Part shown: positions 14,403 to 23,405 of the stretch, piece after piece
Layout: each line of letters opens with the position of its first letter
Numbering within the stretch: the first letter of the stretch is position 1
Assembly: GCF_901933205.1 (NCBI RefSeq)
Contig: NC_044600.1
Span: 10,268,501 to 10,332,500 of the forward strand
Direction: 5' to 3'
Source: Camarhynchus parvulus
Lineage: Eukaryota > Chordata > Aves > Passeriformes > Thraupidae
Length of the DNA: 64,000 bases
Notes under the pieces: generated by a model
Databases searched by the model: none
What the model was told of the DNA's origin: nothing
Seen by the model: only the letters and a program-made list of their open reading frames with translations
Translations under genes and position numbers: made by a program

Positions 14403-16466
14403 CAATTCTCCAGCTCTGAAGTAAGTCTTTCTAAGAGTTTAAAAGGTTCAACACAACACCAACCAATATAAGCTAAATATCTATGGCTGTCTAACACTCA
14501 TTGTGTTTTACAAATTACTAATCTGCCAATTTGACCTGAATTTCCCGTGTTATTTGCCAGCATTTATGTAAAACTCTCACTGCATTCTGTAGACAGAAAG
14601 GAGAAAAAAATTGAGACAAGAAGATGAGGCAAGTTGGACATCATTATAATTTTAGGAATTCATAATTCCTCTGCCACATTTCTCTGCTGTTTTATCACTG
14701 GTTTTTTTTTGGTCAATGTTTGTGCATTAGCATCACTAAGAAAGCCCTTCTGCTGATTCTCGCTGTGATTTTCAAACAGGCTGCATAAGGATCTGTTTAC
14801 AGAGATACATGTGCAGAACATTTCTGCCTGATTTGTCAAATGTTTTGTCATTGGCAAATTCTTACTGTGTAGAGGAAAAGGAGCACCTCCAACCTGGGCT
14901 GCATGGCACAGGAGGGGAAGTTAAGTGGTAAAATAGTTATTTCTTTCTGGTTTTTTTCCCCCTTTCCATGTATTTTGTATGTATATGTTTGTCATTTGAT
15001 TGAGGAGACAGTTTATTTACCAAAGTTAGAAGGCACATAATTCCACATTAAATCTACATACACACAATCAAGTTCTAAGGTTCATCTCTATGAGGAGAAT
15101 GAAAAGTAACCAGTATTGTCTGCTGATTTCCTACACTGTGTGCAAAAAAGAAAAAAAAAAGAATTTTGATCAACTGTGCTTAATGACTTCAAGAATAAAC
15201 TTTAGACCTTTGAGGGCAGAGAGGTGAAGTGTCAGAAAACAATGAATTTAAAGAGCAACCTTCAAAATACAATGTCTTCAGAACTCAGCTCTAATTGTTA
15301 TCACAGACAGACTGCATTTGTTTCCAGAGACCCATGTTCTTTACAGGGTCATGCATGGCTTCTAATTAAGAAATAACATAATTTCCACAACAACTCCAGG
15401 TAAATATATGACTCCCATTTTATGGATGAAGCACATTAAGCATCAAGTAAACAAAATGTCTGTTATTTTCAGATGCAGAATTTGAGGATGTGGGACCACA
15501 TTGTTTCCATAATGATATTTTCTGTTACAGCACTTAATGCTTTCAAAAGACAGGTCTCAGCCCTCAGTACTTCTCCAAGTCAGACCTTGGTTACTAAGTT
15601 AGAAAGCAACAAAATGAAACACAGATGGTGACTATCTGGGAAAATATTTTTTCCCTTGTATGCCATGAGAGCTTTGTGGCAGAAGCTGGGTCATCACCAG
15701 TTCTGCTGCAGAACATTCAGCTCCCTTTCATGAGGTTTTCTTTTCCTTACAATCAGCTGCCTCATTCCCTTAACACTGTTCATATTCTGTCACCAAAAAT
15801 TTGGGAGTCCCAGAGAGGAGATACACCTGCCTCTGGTTCCCATCAGAGTACCCACACTCTACCTCCAAAACAAAGAGGAGGAGAGATCTCATGCTAGATT
15901 ATTGAATTTTTTTGATATGGAAAATAGTTCAGGTCTCTAAAGGATGCCAGAAATAATAAGTTCATAAATGTACATCAATGAAATCCTGTGATTCTGACAG
16001 TACCACCACAAATGCCAACATGCTTCAGAATAAAAAAAATGATCTGCAACATGCCACTACTTGAGGCAAAAATGACATGAATAGAATTACCCATACTTTG
16101 AGATACTATAATTTCAGCTAATCAAGTCAAAATGTCAATGAAAACAAAGGAAATTTAACATTTTTATGCAAGTTTTCCAGAATCTCAGGGGATGATTTCA
16201 AAAGCTCAAGTGCAGTATCCAATGGTATATTTAGTATGATTAAGAACAGAACAATTTTTAGTCAAGTCAGACTGGTAATTTTCTATTAAAGATCTGATTT
16301 ATGTAAAAGTATTATCATAATATTAACTTTCTGTTTGTAACTTATGCCTACATCAATTAAATTACAAAGCCATAAAATATGTTTAATAGTTCAGCAGCAG
16401 TAAAACACTTAATGAACCAAATGACACTTTCTGATACCAGTACTCCTGATTTGCATTATGTGGGAA
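14403..16466. other. Non-coding DNA, nothing recognised
   Basis: AT-rich unique sequence with short homopolymer runs, for example T runs near 14701 and A runs near 15150. No gene or repeat family was recognised. Confidence 0.5.
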
Positions 16467-16494
16467 AACCAAACCAACCCAACCCAACCCACCA
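16467..16494. repeat. CCAAC/CCAAA pentanucleotide repeat
   Basis: About five units of a CCAAC-type pentanucleotide occur in a row, bounded by unique sequence. It is a simple repeat that is C-rich on the plus strand. Confidence 0.8.
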
Positions 16495-16812
16495 CAACTT
16501 GTACACCATTCTCAGTTGAAATGTTGTTTCTATGCCAGAAGAAGCTGTAGAATTATTTATATAGTTTACTAGGAGAAGTCTACTGTTCAGAAGGAGGACA
16601 GAGGGACAACTGCTGCCTTGACTGGTGAGTACAGGCTACAGGAAAAATCAGCTGGGACAAATATTACAATATTATCCTTTGGGTCTCATCTTCTAAAACT
16701 GAGATGTGAGGCTGAGGTTAATAATTCTAAACCAGAGGACAGAAATATAAACTACCTCATTCCCAAAATTCATGCCTCACTAACAGTGGCAGGTCTACCT
16801 AAGGAGAACACT

Positions 16813-16838
16813 CATAACTGGGAAGATTCCCAGTTATG
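16813..16838. repeat. Perfect 12-bp inverted repeat
   Basis: The arm CATAACTGGGAA is followed by a GA spacer and its exact reverse complement, giving a 26-bp near-palindrome. The sequence could extrude as a hairpin. No element end or target duplication was seen next to it. Confidence 0.9.
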
Positions 16839-18955
16839 GAGCACTGTACCTGAAATAATGTTTCCTAGTTGTGAGCACTCTGATAACATGAAAGTACTAC
16901 CAGAATAAGAAGTGAAATTCTTCTATTCTTGGCTTAGTTTTCCATAAAAAAGAGCATAAAAGGTACCCAAACCCAGTCTCTATCTGTCACTTTAACAGGA
17001 AAATAATTTAGAAAAGCCCTTGGAACATACATGGAAGAGGCAAAATGTACTATATCTGAGACATTATTGAAATAACAAAGACAAAACCTGATGAGATTTT
17101 TCTATATATTGTAGGAAATGTCTGACAGTTTTGGAGATTATTTTAAATCGAAGAGCTTTTTCAGCCTTTCATTACTGGTTTGAGGCTTTGCCAACTCAAG
17201 AGCCTGCACCATCTCATTTTTGTAATAGAACCCAGAAGTGCCACTGGGAGTAATGACTGCTAAAGGATTTAATTGTCTAATTTATCTATAGAGGTCTTTC
17301 AGGGGACCAAAAAATAATAATAGCATCCCATACTGAAACATCTTATTTGATTATCTCTAGTCCATAAGTTTGTGAGGGGGAATGTTGCCATAAGTAACAT
17401 AAGGACCTGGAGTAATGACCTAAAATTCTGAAAATCTTGAAGCTTATAATCAAATAATCAAATCACAGAATAATCAGTGGAAACTGAAATCAAAATATTG
17501 CTTTGGCTTCCTTCAGCAAACTGTTTCTATTGGTCTTTATAGTAAGAGCAGCTTTTAATTTTGCCCCATTAAAAATTCCCAACACCTGATTACCTGAGAG
17601 ATTTCCTTACATGCCTGATTATGGCATTCCATGCCACAGGGGAGGGATGGATTAGTTCAGCATGAGCTGATTCCAGAGCCATAATGGCTGAGGAGCACAC
17701 TCCAGAGACACTCACAGGAATTCTCTGGTTCAGGTTGGTCTAAGCTAAGAGATATTGGCTTCTATTTCATTACAGCAGACAGCTATGCCAGAGGATATCT
17801 TTATGGAGAATTTGTGTTGATGGTGTTCCCGAGCTGATCGTGAAGAAAAGGTCAAATTATTCTCCTTCAGCCTATGCACTAAGTTTGTCACCATCCATTT
17901 TTGGCTCACAAACAAATATGAGGCTATTCTGTAGTGCAACCTCCAGGAGCTCTCTCTACCTTTGACATGACTCTGAAAATGAGAAAGGAAGTTTTCTCAG
18001 AGGATGCAGGTCATAAGTATGTCCCCTACCATCTGGTCCTCGAAACCCAGTAAAGGAGGCTGAATATATTGCATTCCAGCACTCTCCATTGACAGACAGT
18101 CCCTCAAGGCTGTAACTAACTGGTGATGTTTCCAGCAACCTCCAAACTTCTCTAAACACCATTAGAGTGATACAAGTCTTTTATTGGCTGGCTCAGTAGG
18201 AAACTATAAACTCAGTAAGAAACTGCATGAACTTCCTTTATTTACTTCCCTTTCTACTACAGCTAATCTGCCTTTATTTGCAGTCAGAAAGCATTCATAC
18301 CTGAAAGTTGACTATTTTTTCATGTAATCCTCTTAATCAGCAACAGAGCATTTATATATTTAATTTTAGACTACATTTGATGGTGGTTAATACTTTAATT
18401 AGCTATTTACACATGGCAAAAATTACAGAAGCAATTAGGAATATTCAGATTAATTAAAAGTATTAGGCAGTATTAAATGTGAGAGAACAGATTTTAATTA
18501 AATCTTTCAAGTATTTTTTGTAGTCTCCTCTGAGATTTCTCCTTGAGAAATAAACTATAGGAACACAATCATATCTGAATCAGATAGTGCAAAGCTATGA
18601 TCACCATAATGTTTTCAAAGCATCCAAAAGGAGTTAGTTAATGAACTTATTCTATGCTATTTATTGAAAAGACTATCCATGCAAACTTTTTTTTCTCCAT
18701 CTATTTGCTTTACCAGTACTGATACAGTGACTGGCAATGAGCTGAACTGATTGAAATGCTGTTTTAGTCTCACTGTAGCTTATTTATACTCCACAAAAAC
18801 ATTTGAGAGAATTGCCTTTCAGCCAGTCTGAAAAATTCTATTCAAGAAGGAAGGAACTTTGCATCTACTTAAAACTCAACAAAATCCAGGGGACTGTGGA
18901 TACCCTGTGGAGTCCAGCACCACAGCTCAGGCCCTCTTTAGGCAAACCAAGAATG
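16839..18955. other. Non-coding DNA with a cluster of TAATTA cores
   Basis: No gene was recognised. At 18395-18501 there are three TTAATTA words plus one AATTAG within about 110 bp, which resembles homeodomain-site clusters in regulatory DNA. In AT-rich DNA this can also arise by chance. Confidence 0.4.
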
Positions 18956-18961
18956 GTTCTG
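18956..18961 (+). repeat. 5' target-site duplication, GTTCTG
   Basis: Six bases directly before the TG start of the 5' LTR match exactly the six bases after the CA end of the 3' LTR at 22658-22663. A 6-bp duplication is usual for alpha- and beta-retrovirus-like (ERVK-type) integration. This ties the two LTRs to one insertion event. Confidence 0.75.
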
Positions 18962-19347
18962 TGTAGCCATGATATTTTCTGAAAAATCCTTTTGTTAGGA
19001 TTTTTTCTCCTGAGAAGCTGAGAGGCCTCAGGAGCAAAATGTAAACATTGATTATCTGCTGCTGTGGGATGCAACAGGTGGATCTGTGATTGGTCTCATC
19101 GAGTTGTTTCTAATTAATGGCCAATCACAGTCAGCTGGCTCAGACTCTCTGTCCAAGCCACAAGCCTTTGTTATTCATTCTTGCTTTTTCTATTCTTAGC
19201 TAGCCTTCTGATGAAATCCTTTCTTCTATTCTTTTAGTATAGTTTTAATATAATATATATCATAAAATAATAAATCAAGCCTTCTGAAACGTGGAGTGAA
19301 ATCCTCGTCTCTTCCCTCATCCTGGGACCCCTGTGAACACGGTCACA
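18962..19347 (+). mobile_element. Passerine ERV 5' LTR
   Basis: A 386-bp LTR with TG at 18962 and CA at 19346-19347. From memory it belongs to a very common songbird LTR type; I do not give a library name. It contains an inverted CCAAT near 19089, a CCAAT box at 19121-19125, a TA-rich promoter-like stretch around 19240-19265, and AATAAA at 19269-19274, so transcription runs plus-ward. It resembles 22321-22657 at roughly 85-90% by eye over the shared part, including the stretch on either side of AATAAA. No convincing tRNA primer-binding site follows it. An alternative is a solo LTR, but the shared outer 6-bp duplication argues for a paired 5' LTR. Confidence 0.85.
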
Positions 19348-21452
19348 CCAGGCGGTGATGGAGGGGCAGGCGAGGGGGGAATGAGGGGGGTCATGCTGGG
19401 TTACCCTCCCCCAGAGGGACCAAAAGCTGCCAGAAAATTCACACGGAGGGATGGGTGTAGAACACCAAAACCTGTCAAGTTTTTCGTTTTTATAGGTATT
19501 GGCAAAGAATTGGAATTTATCTGTAAAACCATTTGGAAAGAATCTGTCCATTCTGTTGTATACAGGAATGTAGGAAACTGACTAGAGACGCGTAGTCATT
19601 TTGAAACCAATGTTACAACAATGAACCAATCAAGTGCCCTTACGGTAGGAACATCATACTTAGAGCAGCAGTAGTGGGGTGGGAGGGAAGAAGTATAGCA
19701 GACAAATTTAACACCATTTAGGAGGGTTTATACACAATGTTTGCATTGCAAGCAGCATTTAGAAGTGACAATTTAGTGATTTATCATATCCCAGCACACT
19801 CCTTCCCTGTCAAAGTGATAGGCAGAACCAGCAGAGCAGCTCTGAACACGCTGTTCACTACAAGGCACCACCAACAAACCCAGAACAGCTCCACCCTTGG
19901 CCAACCCTGTCCCCTTGGGCCTTCTGAGAAGCTGGGATTTAGGAGAAGACCTTGCAGGGGAACAGTGTTTCAAATGTCAAAGGATTTAAAAAGATACAAG
20001 GCTATGAAAGCTGATGGGACCTGAAAGAATTGAAGGAGAAGGTGTCTTAGCAGAGCATCTTTGGCCAGTGCAGCCAGATAACCCTCAGATATCATTACTG
20101 GAGGATCTGGGAGTGAAGCCCAGCAGGAGATGCTGCAACATGAACTCCTGCCCCACACAAGAGGATCCCAGAGACCAAAAACTCCATGCAGAGCAGACAG
20201 GATCTGACCACAACACCTGCCTTGGGCCAAACCTGCTCTTCATTTTTCATGAGCCACACAGAAACGTGGTGTATCTATGATCACTTCTCTCACCAGACCT
20301 GGTTGCAATCAGCACTGGATCCCAAAACTGCAGGAGAAGCCTTGTGTAGACAATTCCTCCTTCAAGGCTCAGCTCCAGTACCAGGCTCAAGACCTGGCAT
20401 GCGCATGCATTTGGCAGGAAGTACCTAATCAAGTGAAAGAATATTTCCGGTTTTTTTTCAGCTGATTAGGAATTTGCTTGGAATAAGCTTCCTCCCCAAG
20501 AGGGATTTCACTTCTACACATGCACAAAGAGGAGAAACCATTAATGCAGTGTTGAGACAGCTCCGTGCTGAGAGCAGTGGTTTTAAGGTTAAGGCCCTTG
20601 TATATCTGGGAGGCTGAAACCTCTGTGTTCAGCCCTCTGTGATCATCACTTGGGCTTCCTGTGCTTCTCAAGCTCTCAAAGTAAAATTGACCCACCAAAC
20701 TCATCTTTGTCTCAACCCTAATCCCTGCATCATCCTTCAGGTGTATTTCCTCACAAAGAAATTGGTGTAGAAAGTGCTTTAGGAAATGCTTTGCAGCCCC
20801 TTCTTCCCCAAAGGCCCAATCTGCTTTAACTAGGATTGCTCTTCAAGCATAAGGTTTGGATGCAGCCAGTGAGACTCACATTTCAGAAGGACCATCAATG
20901 GTCTGATAAAGACACAGCACTTTCAAGCAGGCTGCTGGGACTGAGGAGGATATTTGAAACCTGTTGACATGCAGTTCTAGCAGAAGTGCAAAATGAAATG
21001 TAATGTAGTAGAACTGGAAAATGAAATGCTGTTAGACAAGGCTGCTGCCCAAATTGGCTCTGCCTGGATCCAGCTTCCCTGCAGCACAGCCTTCTCCCTT
21101 CCTCCTCACTGCCCTCTGCTCAGCACCAACCCAAACCTGGGCTATTTCAATTCCTGTTAGACACAGAGCAGCTGCTGGGCAGCAAATGCAGCCTTCCCAA
21201 AGTGGCTGCCCATGACCTGGCCTGCAGGGCAGAGCTCAGGGAGGAGGTGACAGCTTCCTCAGAGGCTTTTCATGTCCTCTCTCTGGAATGCAGACACTGG
21301 CATGCATGGCACGGCTCTGTTTTGGCAGCCAGTCCCTTGGCAGGGCTGTGTGAGCACAGGGTGAGCTCTCTCCTCCTTGCTGTGGCACCTGGGCTGGCAG
21401 GGATGACATGGTGACCTGGCCAGCCGATGCTGCCTGTGCCATCACTTGGCAC
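19348..21452. other. Interior of the LTR-bounded element, non-coding
   Basis: The first 70 bases after the 5' LTR are strongly G-rich on the plus strand (runs of four to six G), like a leader. From about 19600 onward the sequence reads like ordinary mixed-composition host DNA, rising in GC towards 21060-21430. Short open frames (82 aa at 19333, 95 aa at 19737, 88 aa at 20014) carry no retroviral motif. A weak likeness of 19990-20060 to a CR1 ORF2 linker region was considered but is not convincing. No primer-binding site was recognised. Confidence 0.5.
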
Positions 21453-21829
21453 TGACGTGTTTGATGAAAATCCTCTCGCTGGGATTTTTCTCCTTAGAAG
21501 CCTCAGAACAGAAATTGAACCAATAACGATCTGCTGGGTGTGGAGTGTGGGCTGGAGACGGTTTAGCAACAGGGGCACCTTGGAGTGGTCTCCTGTGCAT
21601 TGTTTCTACTTGATGACCAATCGTGGTCCAGCTGTGTCAGGGCTGTGAGCAGTCCCAGGTTTTTATTATTCATTCCTTTCAAGCTTTCTGCAGTCTCCTT
21701 GCTCTTTTAGTATAGATCTAAAATCTCATTTTTTAAAAATACAATAGAGATCATAAAATAATCAGCCTTCTGAAAGGCGGAGTCAAGAATCCATCTCGTC
21801 CTGGGGACCCTCAAACACCACCACGATCA
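21453..21829 (+). mobile_element. Diverged LTR related to the flanking LTRs
   Basis: The order of blocks matches the 5' LTR. There is a TG start, a TTTTTCTCC-type block, an inverted CCAAT-like block, the CTTTTAGTATAG block, the CATAAAATAAT block followed by CAGCCTTCTGAAA, and an end near CGATCA. Similarity is clearly lower than between the two outer LTRs, and the AATAAA is damaged (AATAAT). A 9-bp direct repeat ACTTGGCAC lies at 21444-21452 and again at 21844-21852. It could be a relic target duplication, although 14 extra bases separate the apparent LTR end from the second copy. It is probably a nested older or sister-family solo LTR. Confidence 0.6.
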
Positions 21830-21843
21830 CTGGCTTGAGCTGG

Positions 21844-21972
21844 ACTTGGCACCACCAAATAAAATAAAAAGGTTTAAAAATAAAAAACCTTAAAATTCAA
21901 AGAATAAAATTAATAAATAAATGAAAAACAAAATAAAAACCGTAAAGTGCCCCAAAAGTTCTGCAAAAGGAT
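21844..21972. repeat. A-rich spacer with short hairpin
   Basis: Plus-strand A-rich sequence (AAATAAAATAAAAA-like words) links the inner LTR to the CpG-rich array. AAGGTTT at 21869-21875 pairs with AAACCTT at 21885-21891. At about 21940-21970 there is a decayed copy of the array unit (CCGTAAAGTG), so the array once began further left. Confidence 0.7.
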
Positions 21973-22300
21973 GCCGTAAAGCGCGACTGTCATAAAAGGT
22001 GCTGTAAAGCGCGACTGTTGTAAAAGGTGCCGTGAAGCGCGACTGTCATAAAACCAGCCGTAAAGCGCGACTGTCGTAAAAGGTGCCGTGAAGCGCGACT
22101 GTCATAAAACCGGCCGTAAAGCGCGACTGTCGTAAAAGGTGCCGTAAAGCGCGACTGTCGTAACATCGGCCGTAAAGCGATACTGTCATAACATCGGCCG
22201 TAAAGCGATACTGTCGTAAAACTGCTGTAAAACGCAACTGTCCTAAAACGGCAGTAAAGCGTGACTGTCGTAAAACCGGCCGTTAAGCGCGACTGTTGGA
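21973..22300. repeat. CpG-dense 28-bp tandem array, 12 units
   Basis: Twelve consecutive units start at 21973, 22001, 22029, 22057, 22085, 22113, 22141, 22169, 22197, 22224, 22251 and 22279. Ten are 28 bp, two (22197 and 22224) are 27 bp, and the last fades into an A-rich tract. The core reads GCCGTAAAGCGCGACTGTCG followed by TAAAA and a variable three-base end (GGT or CCG/CCA). Each unit holds about four CpGs in a region otherwise poor in CpG. Units starting 22029 and 22057 look copied as a 56-bp pair into 22085 and 22113. Because 28 is not a multiple of three and the unit lacks minus-strand stops, a 134-aa minus-strand frame runs through it; I regard that as fortuitous. Confidence 0.95.
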
Positions 22301-22320
22301 AAAAAAGTAAAAAAAAGAGA
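22298..22320 (+). repeat. Purine run before the 3' LTR (polypurine-tract-like)
   Basis: Twenty-three bases that are all A or G except one T at 22308 lie directly before the recognisable 3' LTR sequence. A polypurine tract is expected at this place in a retrovirus. Here it could also be decayed LTR or array-edge sequence, since the first 39 bases of the LTR are missing. Confidence 0.4.
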
Positions 22321-22657
22321 TTTTTTTCTCCTGAGAAGCTGAGAGGCATCAGGAACAAAATGTAAACAATGATTGTCTGCTTTGTGGAGTGCAAGAGGTG
22401 GATCTGCGATTGGTCTCATGTGGTTGTTTGTAATTAATGGGCAATCACAGTCCAGTTGGCTCAGAATCTATCCGAGACACTAGCCTTTGTTATCATTCCT
22501 TCCTTTTCTATTCTTGGCTAGCCTTCTGATGAAATCCTTTCTTCTATTCTTTTAGTTTTAGTATATATCGTAAAATAATAAATCAAGCCTTCTGAAACAT
22601 GGAGTCAGATCCTCATCTGTTCCCTCATCCTAAGACCCCTGTGAACACAACATCACA
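22321..22657 (+). mobile_element. Passerine ERV 3' LTR, 5'-truncated
   Basis: It aligns to the 5' LTR from its base 19001 onward and lacks the equivalent of 18962-19000. It keeps the inverted CCAAT, a CCAAT decayed to GCAAT, the TTCTATTCTTTTAG block, AATAAA at 22577-22582 and the terminal ATCACA. The next six bases, GTTCTG at 22658-22663, repeat those before the 5' LTR. The missing LTR start abuts the CpG-rich array, so array growth or a deletion removed it. Confidence 0.85.
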
Positions 22658-22663
22658 GTTCTG
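22658..22663 (+). repeat. 3' target-site duplication, GTTCTG
   Basis: Identical to 18956-18961, directly after the CA end of the 3' LTR. See the entry for the whole element. Confidence 0.75.
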
Positions 22664-22692
22664 TGTGTGGGGATTCCCAGCTTGTGCTGTGG

Positions 22693-22788
22693 CTGTGACA
22701 CTCCTGAGACCCACCCTGACCCTGTGAGCTCTGTGACAGCCCTGAGACCCACCCTGACCCTGTGACACTCCTGAGACCCGCCCTGACC
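22693..22788. repeat. 29-bp minisatellite, three units
   Basis: Units at 22693-22721, 22731-22759 and 22760-22788 begin CTGTGACA and contain CCTGAGACCC and CCCTGACC. They differ by three bases or fewer. A 9-bp partial unit (CTGTGAGCT) separates the first two. The tract is C-rich on the plus strand and lies 30 bp past the element's 3' target duplication. Open frames on the minus strand with RVGLRSVT-like peptides are products of the repeat. Confidence 0.9.
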
Positions 22789-23262
22789 CTTGCTGCCCTG
22801 GGAAGGGCACAGCTTTCCCTGCACAGAACCATCCCTTGGGGGCTGCAAGAAGCACATGGAAACACTGAGGTGAAATATATCAGCTTTGTGATTGATATTC
22901 CTACATACAGAGTGTGCCTCAAAGCATAAAACATGCTTAGTAAATGGACTTTAATATTCGAAATACCGAGAGAAAAAACAAAGGGAAAAAAACCCAAAAC
23001 AACCCAGAACAAGAAAGCAAGACTTGCAGATACCAGAAAACCTGACATCATGGTTGGTGAATGACATCCTCACCAACACAATTCCCCTGCAACTCCCTTG
23101 ATTAAATTGCCAGACACAAGACAATACTATAAAACAAGTACCACAAGGTCGTTTAGGTCAGGCAGTTTAGAATGTTGGCGCATCCAGAGATGTAAATGGC
23201 ACAACTGTTTACATTCAGGCTACTGGCAAGATGTGTGTTACTAAAGCCAAACTGGAATACGG
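22789..23262. other. Non-coding DNA, nothing recognised
   Basis: Unique sequence with an A-rich patch at 22972-23010. No gene or repeat-family end is seen. Confidence 0.5.
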
Positions 23263-23405
23263 TGGGTTTAGGTTGGATATTAGGAAGAAATTCTTCCCTG
23301 TGAGGGTGGTGGGGCACTGAATAGGTTTCCCAGAGAAGCTGTGGATGCCCCATCCCTGGCAGTGTTCAAGGCTCTTCCACCCCAAACCATTTTGTGATTC
23401 CATAA
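23263..23405 (+). mobile_element. CR1 LINE 3' fragment with internal deletion
   Basis: This matches the well-known 3' part of avian CR1 in sense orientation: TTAGGTTGGATATTAGGAAG, then GAAATTCTTCCCTGTGAG, the CAGAGAAGCTGTGGATGCCC block, and a terminal block with CCAAACCATTTTGTGATTCC. Roughly 100 bases expected between TTCAAGG and the final TTCCAACC block are absent. The join falls on AAGG, a word present at both ends in intact copies, so the loss looks microhomology-mediated. The piece is 5'-truncated, as CR1 copies usually are, and non-coding. Confidence 0.9.

Larger units (their letters stand above)
18956..22663 (+). mobile_element. Old LTR-bounded provirus-like element, no viral genes seen
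   Basis: Two LTRs of one family in the same orientation bound 2.97 kb of DNA, and the outer flanks carry an identical 6-bp direct repeat. That is the arrangement of a single integrated provirus including its target duplication. Between the LTRs I see no gag, protease, reverse transcriptase, integrase or env motif in any frame. The interior instead holds host-like unique sequence, a second diverged LTR, an A-rich spacer and a 28-bp array. It could be a non-autonomous ERV, a provirus with its genes lost and replaced, or an LTR pair that carried a host segment. The LTRs differ enough to make it old. No restored reading frame is implied. Confidence 0.6.

Noticed and set aside
19348..19380. tRNA primer-binding site after the 5' LTR
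   Set aside because: The only TGG-starting word (TGGAGGGGCAGG, 11 bases on) matches no tRNA 3' end that I can recall.
19990..20060. Possible CR1 ORF2-like stretch inside the LTR-bounded element
   Set aside because: Only loose word likeness; no reverse-transcriptase motif or frame continuity could be followed.
21973..22300. CRISPR-like look of the 28-bp array
   Set aside because: Units are directly contiguous with no unique spacers, and the host is a vertebrate with LTR and CR1 elements.
21990..22394. 134-aa minus-strand frame with repeated peptide blocks
   Set aside because: It runs through the 28-bp array, whose unit lacks minus-strand stops. Because 28 is not a multiple of three, the peptide just cycles through the frames and runs on into the LTR.
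22625..23051. Minus-strand frames with repeated VGLRSVT-like peptides
   Set aside because: They are the translated 29-bp minisatellite and its flanks.
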